A stretch of 64,000 nucleotides of DNA, from assembly GCA_973895155.1 (NCBI GenBank), contig OZ316895.1, forward strand, positions 17,174,001-17,238,000. Reading direction: 5' to 3'. Shown here piece by piece: positions 54,561-64,000 of the stretch. This DNA is from Marsupella aquatica (taxonomy: Eukaryota > Marchantiophyta). Within the stretch, counting starts at the first letter, position 1. Every line of letters starts with the position of its first letter. The translations under genes were made by a program, and so were the position numbers. The notes beneath the pieces are model-generated. The model did not search any database, was not told the origin of the DNA, and saw only the letters and a program-made list of their open reading frames with translations.

Positions 54561-57280
54561 GGGTAAAAATAACACAGTGCACACCATTTCACATGATGTT
54601 GTAGGCATTAATTATCATATTTTTGGGAAGAAAACAGACTGATGATGTTCAAAGAGTTGATGCTTGGTAATAAATAATTTAGAATGATACCATGCAAATT
54701 GCTATTCAAAATAAAGATGTATATTAACAACAGAGTTATTAATGGAATTCAGATCAAGTTGGCACTATCTTGTGGACGTCATACTATAGAGCCAAAGTAA
54801 TTGCCATCTGCTGGCAATCAAACATCTGGTTCAGCCTCAAGATTATCTCCATCTAGTGTCATGCTAGCTATCTTCTCCTTGTATAACCTAATCCATCTCA
54901 AGAGTTGTAGGACCTCTTTTCTGAAGATAGTGTTATATGGAGGATGCATTCTTAATTAACTTCCAAGCACTCACCTCCTCAATGGTATGAACGTCTCCCT
55001 TCTTCAGTATTTGATTGGAAACAACAGTTTGAAAGAATAAAAAGTCTGAACCAAATTGAAGAAACCGTTGATAACTTCAATGAGAAGTTGGTAATTTACG
55101 GTACTGCATATAAGTTGCATAGCAATTTTACTTGGATTGTCAGTAACACAATAAACATATGCTGGAGTCATTCATGGAAAACTTGAACTGCCACTTCTCT
55201 TGCAACCCCTCCCCTGCCCATAGGATTTCCACATACTCTTTTTTCCACATACTCTTTTTTCTACCATTGTCTTAGACATAGTTGTAAACCTATCTCTTCT
55301 TTTTGCTAAGTCTTCATCACAATGAAAGCTGTTTTGCAAAATGCTCCAAAACTCACAAAGAAATACTTCAGAGGGGGGTGGTGGATTTTGGGAGTCTGGG
55401 GGTAGGTAGATTCTCCAAATTTTCTGGTACAAGTTCTCTGGTGACCAATCATTGCATTAGCATTGTTCATTGTCCATTTGAATGAAAGAAGCTTCCCACT
55501 CTCATATTTCTCATGAAGCTTTGTATACATCCCCTGATACATCTCATCTGGTATGTTAGGGATAGAAGTGAATACATTACCTCCAACTTGGCAATAAGTA
55601 ATAACTCTCTTTATTATAGGTCCATCTTAGTCACCAACTGGGACCCCTTCACTTAATTCAAGTTTGGGCCTCATCAAAACAGTCTTAAATGCATTGCAAA
55701 TTTATCAAAACAGTTTAAGTGACTTTCTCTCTTTGTGCTCTTTTTCTCAATCTTTCATATGAATTTTTCTCATCATCGCTCTGTATGAGTTCCACATCTT
55801 GTTGTGGAGGTGTATCTAGAGCATAGCTTGCTTGGCCTCCTTCAAGTCCATCATGGGTTGCTGTTGAGATCTACGTTTTGAGCCATAGATCGGATCGAAT
55901 GGTATAGGATAGGCACAGATATAAGCAAAAATCCAATGGCTCAGGAGAGGCACAGCTGCGCTTCCAGATGATCGGGCCACACATGAGGGAAATTATGAGG
56001 ACTTTGGCTAACCCGGAGTCTCTTGTAGTAGTACTTGCGATTTAAATGCCAATAGCCATATAAAAGGGGGAAGTGTCCAAAACTTCTCACTTTTTCACAT
56101 TCCACTCATTCTTGTAATCTCCCTTGCCATTCTACTTCATAAGCAAAAGGGTACTATTTATGATGAAACTGGTGAATCCAGGTTTTTTCATGACTAGTGA
56201 TTGTTTAACCGCGTGCATATTTGAGACCATTTGATACCCCCTATTATAGAGTGAGTCCTAATGTGGGATGGACCCTCCCGCAAAGATGAAGAAAATTCCT
56301 TTCACGTGACCTCGGTGTCGTGGGACACTGCGGATTAAATCCTTGTGTAATGTGCTCCATACACCAGAGCGTAAACCAATACAATATATATTTATGTACA
56401 AATTGAGTGATTTGGTTTATGTTTTGGTTGTATGGCTGACATAGATTTAACATGCATTTATTGATCTAAAGAAAATAAAAAGGTGTATCATGGTATGGAG
56501 GGATGTTGTAATCTTATATGCATATTTTGATGTGCAATTACCCAGATTCATTTGGTTATGTTCTGGCTGTATCTTTATGTTGTGCAAATTGAGTGATTTG
56601 GTTTATATTTTGGCTGTATGGAAGTTCTATATTTATGATGTACAAATTGAGTGATTTTGGTTGATGCCCTGTGGGTAATCACACATCAAAATGTGGTTTT
56701 TGGCTTAACTATGTTAAGCTATGTAATTGGGGCCCAAAAAAAGCCCCAGGATACTTTTGTCAAAAATACATACAGATTGCAATACTGGACTAAAATATTG
56801 GACTTTCATACAGTTTCCCTTGTTCTAAAGAGACCAAAACAAAATCCAATGTATTGTAAACAGTATTTATAGTCAGGCAAGATCATGATGGCTTTCCTGG
56901 GCAGAGGAGAAACATGAGGGGAACATTTAATGATTTGCCTTTTGTGTTTAGTTTATTTTTTTGTGTTCTTTTTCAATTTTGTTTGTCTTAATCCATCTAA
57001 GTATATTTAATACTTGCTCTTTTTAGTTCAGCTTAATGTCACCAAACCCCTTTGGTCATGGGCCTGATATGGTAACCCACGTTTGCGGCCTGCACTTAGG
57101 AAAAATTCCCGGGTGAAAATGTGCGGTCACCAACTCGGACAACTGCACATATGTGGTCCGCGTCCCGCACCGCACACTCTCAGGCTCGCATTCTGCCCGT
57201 GTTTTGCTAACTTTGAGACACCCTATTGTATGCACTCACTCGTCGATTTAAGGAAAACAACTAGGTTTATCATGGTATGG
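54561..57280. other. Non-coding, short local repeats
   Basis: TCCACATACTCTTTTT is doubled near 55228-55258. A ~55-bp phrase (CAAATTGAGTGATTTGGTTTAT then TTTTGG.TGTATGG) occurs three times at about 56398-56650. A phrase around TATCATGGTATGGA is shared by 56487 and 57267. No gene supported. Confidence 0.45.
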
Positions 57281-58269
57281 AAAGGTATCATACACCCCGT
57301 ATATTTTGGCTGTATTTCTCACGTAGATACAACGCGCGGTCGTGGGACGTGGTGGGCCTCAAAAAGGCAGTCGCCATGCGCCAACCTACTACTGTACTGC
57401 GCTGTCTATTATTGCTGTCGTGTGTTGACTCCGCCACTGCAGCGTGGTCTCGTCTCTCGTCTCTCGTCGTCGTCCTCGCATCGCAGAGCAAGGCGACGCA
57501 CAAGACGCAGAGGCAGAGACCGCATCGCACAGCAAGACGACGGCACAGAGGCAGAGGCAGAGACCGCATCGCCCACCCATCGAGTCATAGAGAGATCCGA
57601 ACAACAATTCGCACGCCAGCATACTACTACAGTACTGTTCTGTAGATTCTTCGAGACTGGACTGGACTGGACTGGACCTGACTGGACGGACGGCTTTTAG
57701 CCGACAGGTTGGAGAGAAATTCAATACGCACGCGAGGCTTGAGTGTTGCACCAACTACTGCTGCTACGACTTTTACCGACGGCCCGCCCTCTTTCACCCT
57801 CGTTCGCCCTCGCTCGCCCTCCGCTGTTCGAAGCAGAGCTGTGCACCAATTGTTGCGTGCGGCCTTGCTCGTTTTGACTGCGCGTTCTCGAGCTCATCAG
57901 GTTTGGATCGGATCGGATCGGATCGGATCGAATAGAATCGAATCGCTTTGGCTCCGTTTCTAGTGGTTTGATTGTCTTGCTAGAACGTTGTTTTGAGAGT
58001 GGGAGAGATTCTTTCCTTTGATTTCTGTCAGTTTGATGCAAATCTCTTGCCAGGACTCGTCGTTGATTGTCTTGTGGGGAAGGTGTTCATTAGGGCAGCT
58101 AGCCGTGGAGAAGGACTGTGCCCGTGTTGGTGTTGTTTGGGTGGACAATTAGTCGGAGTGTAAGAGTTTGATGTCGTGTTGCCTGCCTGTGTTGCTATTC
58201 CACTCTTTAGCATTGGACCCACGAGCAGTGGTTTGATTGCAGATCTTTTGGGGAAGGAAGCTGTGAGAT
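57281..58269 (+). promoter_or_regulatory. Promoter and leader region of the three-exon plant gene
   Basis: More GC-rich than the DNA to the left. Contains a short ACTGG repeat (about 57656-57685) and a GGATC pentanucleotide run (about 57904-57931), which becomes GAATC at its end. Long open frames on both strands here look like GC-driven artefacts. A leader is likely from about 57.9 kb on; no transcription start fixed. Confidence 0.4.
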
Positions 58270-59892
58270 ATGGCATTCGCCTTAGCAAATGGGTTCTGTG
58301 GCGATCAAGGAATTGATCAGGCCGTGGAGCGATGCCCGTTTCTTCGAAACATTGCGAAGCCCACTGTTTTTTCGTGGTCTGCTTCATCTGTGACCCCTGC
58401 TGTAAGTCTCTTCACCCCTTTCTACAGCTGAGGATGTTTTGATTTGAAAATTAAACTGGATGGACTGCTGTTCGGAGTCACCAAAGTGTAGGGATGCTTT
58501 ATGGACCAAAATGGTTCAAGATAAGTTGTGGGATTTTGAAGGTGAAAACCCCTTTACACCATGACATTGGTGTCAAGTGGCATCAACAAGTGAATGATGA
58601 GCTTCTTGTTCTGTTCTGAGGTCAATGGCGTAGTCTGTCTTAGGCATGGTATAGGGGTCGTGTCTCTCTTCACTTTTCGGGTTGTCTCCATTGTAGCTTC
58701 GGTGTAGATTTCAGAAAGGATGTCATGGGTAGGCCTGTTCTACTGGTGGCCTGAAACTTTTTCTCGTATTCTTCGAATGTTTACATGTGGTAGCACAATT
58801 TGTCAACTTAGCTGCTGGCAAGTTGTTTAAGTTGCTTTCTGAATGAAACAAACTTAATGCTCATCTTTTGCGTTTATGCTACCTTTACACAGACGAAGGG
58901 AGCACGGGGTCCCATTTTCGAAGATGGACCGAACTTTGATGCTATGTTCAGGCTTTTTCACGGTAGAGATGGAGTTGTGCCTCTTTCGGAAGAGCAATCT
59001 AGTGCTGATACATTTGAAGCGTCTCCTTCGGTACCAGTGAAGTTCAATCCAATGGCTGCATGCGCGGCTTCAATTAGCCTGTCATTCGGAAGTGGAGTCG
59101 GACCATTCAGTTTTGATTCTTTCATGGCTAATAATGCCAACAAGCGCGTCGGCAAGAAGCAAAAGCCCAAAAAGCGGGAGCTGAAGCCTGAGCCTTCCTC
59201 CAACGTGAGATTCACGAGTCTAAGCTTTCATTTCAGCTTCTCTCTGTCACTTGCTGTGTGTGCACTGGTACCTTTGATGAGTGCTGTTTTCTCACATGAC
59301 ATTGTCTGACTTGCTATTGCATTGACAGTCACACGAGATGGGCAGCGAATGGCTCACTACAGGCAATTGCCCTATTGCAAGATCATACCGTGCTGTGGGT
59401 GGGCTGCTACCGTTGGTAGCCAAGGCATTGACACCTAAGAATATGAAGTATGTTTGCCCACCTGCAATAGTTGCGGCAAGGAAAGCTCTGGCTAAGACGA
59501 CTGCTGTGAAGGCCTTGCGACCACAGGCACTGCCAACAAAGGTCTTAGCCATAGGTTGCTTGGGGATGATGCTAAACATACCCTTAGGCATGTACAGAGA
59601 GCACACTGTGAAATTTTCACCACAATGGATTCTTGCGGTCCACGCAACTGTTCCTTTCATTGCCATGCTTAGGAAAGCTGTGGTCATGCCCAAGTACGCC
59701 ATGGCTTTCACGATTGGATCTGCAATTCTCGGGCAGGCGATCGGTGCTCGGGCTGAGAGGGCGCGGTTGCTGGCAACGACATCAAATTCCAACAAGGCCG
59801 CTCAAGGTTGTTTCTCAGAGACGTCAGTGGCTTCGTCTGCACCATCAAATGGTGGTGGCATCACGACACCACAGCCAGTGGCTGTGTGCTGA
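58270..59892 (+). CDS. Plant-conserved membrane protein of unknown function
   Basis: Three exons: 58270-58401, 58893-59204 and 59329-59892, with donors GCT|GTAAGT and AAC|GTGAGA, acceptors ACACAG|ACG and TGACAG|TCA, all phase 0. The protein is 335 residues from the ATG at 58270 to TGA at 59890-59892. Exon 1 has CPFLRNIAKPTVFSW; exon 2 opens with KGARGPIFEDGPNFD and FRLFHGRDGVVPLSE; exon 3 opens with EWLTTGNCPIARSYRAV. Three hydrophobic segments at about 220-236, 249-261 and 271-287 suggest a membrane protein. I recall the GPIFEDGP and TGNCPIA blocks from an uncharacterised land-plant family, possibly plastid-located. Function not known. The splice pattern and conserved blocks make the gene call strong. 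Confidence 0.92.
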
Positions 59893-61502
59893 ACAAGTTG
59901 TGGGATTGCTGAAGGATCTTCTTTCTTTTGTGCCTCACTTATCTATTTCATTTTTTGAGAGTTAATGATTGGAAGGTTCTTAGCTTCATTGCTTCTTTAC
60001 ATTGAATTCTGTAGAGATAAATGTGTTGTACTCAGTCCCCCATTCAATGTCCTTGGCTTAGAGGAACTGTGGTGAATGCTGTTATCCAGAGAGTGCAACG
60101 TTAGGTCATTCATCAGACCTCTTTCGAATTGCTTGCTAAAACCCTAAAATTGAAGGGCGTCATCAATCTCAGAGGCTGGGACTCAATAATTGTCGTCCGA
60201 GCAGGACAAATTCTGCTCTTGGACAGATTTACCGAATTTTCCAAGTTGACTCGTAGAGCATGTGTATGATCTTGGTCAAAAGCAAATGTATGATCTTAGT
60301 TTTTTTTCGGATAACCTCTGGGAAGTCTTTGTTCACTTTTGCGGACTTTGTGGAATCTTGAGAGTTTGCACCGTTAAGTAGTAGTTGGATTTATCTCTGG
60401 CCGGCCAATTTGTTCGCTGGTTTTGTAGAGAGAGGAGGCAGTCGTTTCGTTTTCGAACTTCATGAGAACAAATGGATTCTGCTATTTGTGAGAGGCTCAT
60501 CACCTTGGAGGCCCAGTCAAGTGCAATCGTTCAATGTTTCTGGGTCATTGGCATTAGCGAGGGCAATTTCATGAGCCGGATCCTTGGCCCTTATATATTC
60601 ACAGGAGGTTAGGATTTTAGCTCTGCTAAGAGTGATATGTGCTTTGGCTCTTCGGAAGAATCCGAAGCTTCTTTTCCTTCCATCTATGCTTCTCAAGAAC
60701 CCTCAGCTAATCCCTATGAGCAGTAAAGCTGATCCAGTTGTGCTATGGTAGTCCCGTCATTCCATCGAGATTCAAATCTGCTCTCACTCAGGGACTAAGC
60801 ATCTAATGGGATGGAATTTGAGCTGGAGGACTACCCAGGTGAGCGTCTGCTGGCTTAGTTTCCAAACAGGTCACTCTCATGCTGTGCCCCTAGTATACAT
60901 TAAGTCTATCGCAAAGGCCCTGTCATGTCAGAGCTTTCTGTAGTGGTAATTCAACGAGTTTATGGTGATAAACAATGACAATGTCATGATTCACATGAAG
61001 TTTCTTGTCCTGCTCTCTCTAGCTCGCCGACAGGATAGCTATTCAAGGTGAAAGTCTCTCCTTGGCATTGGACAGTCCTTTGGTTTTCTGCCTCGCCTAG
61101 TGAACCATGCATTTGTCCTGGGGGGTACACATGAATGCGGCCATAGGATGTCGTCCGACCAAGTATTTTTTGCTGTGGAATCTGTCCTGAAATATGTGAT
61201 TGGACAATATTGGGCGTATGTTCCTGTTCAACGAGGCCATGGATTATGTGATTGGATATTATGGGGTCTATGTTCCTGTTCAACGAGGTCAGGAAGAAAA
61301 TATTAAAGATTGAAGCGAATAATCCCGACTCCAGGAGACAAAATTGAACTAGAATAAATACAAGAAAGAAGGGTCCTGAACGAAGTTTGTTGGTATATGC
61401 TTGTGCATATACTTGCGATTACGAGTTGATAGCTGGACCAAAGTTTCCCAAGGCAATGCTTTTCGGAGATTCTTCGTTCCATCAAAAACAAAAAAACTCC
61501 CT
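59893..61502. other. 3' flank and featureless DNA
   Basis: No second gene seen. The phrase TATGTGATTGGA.AATATTGGG then TATGTTCCTGTTCAACGAGG is duplicated near 61195-61235 and 61245-61288. Confidence 0.45.
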
Positions 61503-61613
61503 GGGCAATTCTTTTGGAGATGCTTCCTTATGTTGCGTTGGGCAATTCTTTTGGAGATGCCTCCTTATGTTGCGTTGGGCAATTCTTTTGGAGATGCCTC
61601 CTTATGTTGCGTT
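61503..61613 (+). repeat. Three tandem 37-bp units
   Basis: Units begin at 61503, 61540 and 61577, each GGGCAATTCTTTTGGAGATG then CCTCCTTATGTTGCGTT. An older related half-unit precedes them at about 61451 (GGCAATGCTTTTCGGAGAT). Confidence 0.95.
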
Positions 61614-62250
61614 GAGCCGTCTTTGCTGTGTCAATTTGCATAGCTCCATATCACGAAGGTGACTTGTCAACTTTGTCTAATTTAGAGCAGAATTTTCGAG
61701 GCAAAAAAAAGAAGGGTAATCTTTAGACAAAGACTTGCAAAAAATTCCTCCTCCTTGACGAGCCTCTTTGACTCGTGTTCAGCTTACAAAAAATTCATAA
61801 CCCACTTCTCACCTAAAATCTATCTGATTTTAAGCTGTATACTGTCTACGTGAGAACCAAAATTTACATAGTGGTTTAAGTGTATAGTAACCCCCAAAAT
61901 TTACATAGTGTAAGTGTAGCGTAACCCAAACCTAGATTTACATAGTAATGGGATGTAATTTCCAAGGGGGTTATAGCCGGTTATTCCCAAGTGGGGACAA
62001 GTTCCTACGAGTGTAAAGTCCAAACTTGAGAATCCCCGGATCCAAATTTGATCCAGTATTTTATGCTGTAAATTTGTCTACGTGAGAACCAAAACTTACA
62101 TAGTGGTTTAAGTGTAGGGTAACCCCCAAAAATTACATAGTAATGGGATGTAATTCCCAAGGTAGTTATAGCCAGTTATTCCCAAGTGGGGACAAGTTCC
62201 CCAGAGTATAAAGTCCAAATTGAGAATCCTCAGATGCAAATTTGAGAATC
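61614..62250. repeat. Direct duplication of about 200-230 bp
   Basis: About 61845-62040 and 62075-62235 share CTACGTGAGAACCAAAA.TTA, CATAGTGGTTTAAGTGTA, GTAATGGGATGTAATT.CCAA, GGTTATTCCCAAGTGGGGAC and GTCCAAA.TTGAGAATCC. The left unit has a short internal duplication (ACCCCCAAAATTTACATAGTG). Confidence 0.8.
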
Positions 62251-63412
62251 CCCAGGCCAGGCTGGCTAACACGTCGGTTCAGTGGGTCAAGTGTAATGTA
62301 ACCCATCAGGGGGATAATGCCTCATAACCACGTACACACATTAAAAAACAAAACATTCACGAGGGGTTTAAAGCTGTCAATTATCAGTGTGAGCGGGAAA
62401 GGAGGACAAAACATCAGCAAGCCTGGATGATATGACACCCGATCTTACAAGGTTTTCATTGGAGATAGGAAAAGCAATGTGGGCTTGGTTTTTATTTTCA
62501 AGCGGATCCTGTTTTTTCCTTTCGTCACGAAGGTTAACGAACCAGATGACAGTCAGTCTGGAATTAAAATCAATGTCTGAAACAGCCTGCACATATGGAC
62601 AATCCGGAACTTGGCCTCAAATGCTCAACGTGTGTTTCACCAATGGCTTGAAAAAGGTTTCTCTCCAAGCAGGTGAGGAATGATGTCATTACCGACAATC
62701 GACAGCAGCTGCCTCGACTTGAGGGTGATAAATTGTTAATCTTCTTGGGTAATGTTGGTCATGTAGATGCTACAGGGTGTAGAGATGGTATTTCAGAGAG
62801 GTAGCTAAGGTATACCTTTTCAACGCCACTAGCGTGCTCATCAGATTTGCTAGTAAATGGAAAGCACGACTTGCGCTCTCAAGAAACAACTTTCTTGCTT
62901 TTGGTGGATCATTGCCTATCGGATGATGAAGATAAGAAGGGTCTCTCTTCTGCAGGAAGCGATCTGTTAGTACAGAAAGGCGATGCCGAAGAATGTGCCG
63001 AACCGAAGTTTCAAGATGGAAGGTATCCTTATTCTAATGAATGATTGAATTTTAACACAAGGAGCACCTCGAGCACGTCTTGCTTCACGATGATCTTGAG
63101 AAATCATAGCAGATCAGCCTAGTAAAGCTACCAGAGAAACCGGACAATTTCTCCATCTAACCCTGTGGTTTCAATGTAGGACTTGAAGACCACACTTCTC
63201 TGCATCTGAAACTGGCCACTCGATTCCATGATCTTACAAGACGATACTGGATCCCACATATCAACGAGTACCGCAGAGGTCTAAGAATATACATCACGAG
63301 CCCACAATGAACCCCAAGTGCTTGAGCAAGTCGGGTTTGACTGAAATCGGACATTCCATATTTAGGAGGTAACAAAGCCTCGAAATGGAAACCTCACTGA
63401 TTCTAAAGCTCG
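62251..63412. other. MurD 3' flank and unassigned DNA
   Basis: Frames at 62432-62683 and 62847-63044 are open but have no known motif. The part next to 63412 should include the MurD 3' untranslated region. Confidence 0.4.
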
Positions 63413-63891
63413 TCAAGAGACTGGCATTTTGGCAAGTTCAGTAAAGACCTGTCCACGATGTTCAAAATTTTGAAACTCATCAAAGCTCGCACAGGCTGGA
63501 CTCAGAAGTACCACATCTCCTGCATAAGGGTCAAAAAATAATTCTCACGTACTGCAGTGCATATGGCAATATCAACCCACATGATCATCCTCCCAGCACA
63601 AGTCTATCTACGTTCTGGTCAGTTGCTAGCCAAACCCGTCACGAGAAGGGATTCAGATATTGACATCAGGCACTAACAAATTTGAGAACATGCATGGGAT
63701 ACGGAACCATGGGCGAAACAAAATACATGGACAAGGAAAGTACTGAATCCTAAGGAAAAGGATAGCAAACCTGGTTTCGCAAGAGATCGAGCAAGATCAA
63801 CAGCATCCTTCATGAAGTCCGTTTGAACACAAGGAACTGTAATTCCTGCATCCCGTAGCTCCATTTCGATCTGCTTTCCTGATGCTCCAAA
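63413..63891 (-). CDS. MurD: MurD ligase, last two exons (partial)
   Basis: MurD (UDP-N-acetylmuramoyl-L-alanine:D-glutamate ligase) adds D-glutamate to UDP-MurNAc-L-Ala using ATP, an early step of peptidoglycan synthesis. In mosses and relatives the pathway acts in the plastid. Two exons are visible on the minus strand. 63891-63771 follows acceptor CTTGCAG and reads [16 protein letters not shown], then [11 protein letters not shown]. It ends at donor CAG|GTTTGC. 63519-63413 follows ATGCAG, restores G and D at the junction, and reads [21 protein letters not shown], ending KMPVS and TGA at 63413-63415. [10 protein letters not shown] with F..RG is the C-terminal signature of MurD. Upstream exons lie beyond the window. 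Confidence 0.92.
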
Positions 63892-64000
63892 CTGCAAGGT
63901 AGATATTGCCGACGTGGCTTGGAAGTTTGTAATAAAAATAAGAGAGTAGTGGAACGGACATGTCAAATCCTGCACCTCTATTCCACACTTGGATTATAGT

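Noticed and set aside
57083-58387. Open frames up to 205 codons on both strands
   Set aside because: GC-rich leader sequence with no motif; the true gene starts at 58270 with conserved splice joints.
59338-59892. Treating exon 3 as a separate gene starting at the ATG at 59338
   Set aside because: A good acceptor lies nine bases upstream and joins in frame with exons 1 and 2; conserved blocks span all three.

Overview
The window reads as nuclear DNA of a land plant, most likely a non-seed plant (bryophyte, lycophyte or fern grade). Spliced genes with GT-AG introns and plant-type proteins sit in AT-rich DNA full of transposon remnants and degenerate tandem repeats. The right edge carries the last exons of MurD, a plastid peptidoglycan enzyme typical of mosses and lycophytes. 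There is no operon structure, CRISPR array or rRNA, and I saw no convincing tRNA. The species cannot be named from sequence alone.

Layout. 0-4 kb: an AT-hook gene on the minus strand, its GC-rich leader, and an array of four degenerate ~300-bp repeats. 5-16 kb: a solo LTR with perfect 5-bp target duplications, a CACTA-like transposon tail, several short dispersed repeats, and a Helitron helicase fragment flanked by CATCTTG minisatellites. 17-21 kb: a 75-bp minisatellite, then an HMG-box plus AT-hook gene on the plus strand, a paralogue of the first gene. 25-27 kb: a GC-rich island with overlapping long palindromes. 28-36 kb: a direct segmental duplication of a 2-oxoglutarate/Fe(II) oxygenase gene, one copy decayed and one intact with three exons, with a 729-bp foldback transposon and a MITE between them. 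37-41 kb: a MITE split by a second solo LTR, a CACTA-type end and degenerate repeats. 42.8-51.2 kb: a Ty1/copia retrotransposon lying between two facing Helitron-like 3' ends. 52-57 kb: degenerate repeats and a G-rich minisatellite split by a third solo LTR. 58.3-59.9 kb: an intact three-exon plant gene of unknown function. 63.4-64 kb: the MurD 3' exons.

The host genes do not form a pathway together. Five loci look expressed: two nuclear DNA-binding proteins of one family, one soluble dioxygenase of fungal-like type, one membrane protein, and MurD. The most informative signals are in the mobile DNA. The copia element has three LTR segments inside one target duplication and nearly identical LTRs around a broken gag-pol. 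A Helitron family carries a minisatellite joined to a fixed 3' hairpin. The oxygenase looks more fungal than plant. Function calls rest on motifs read by eye, with no database search.
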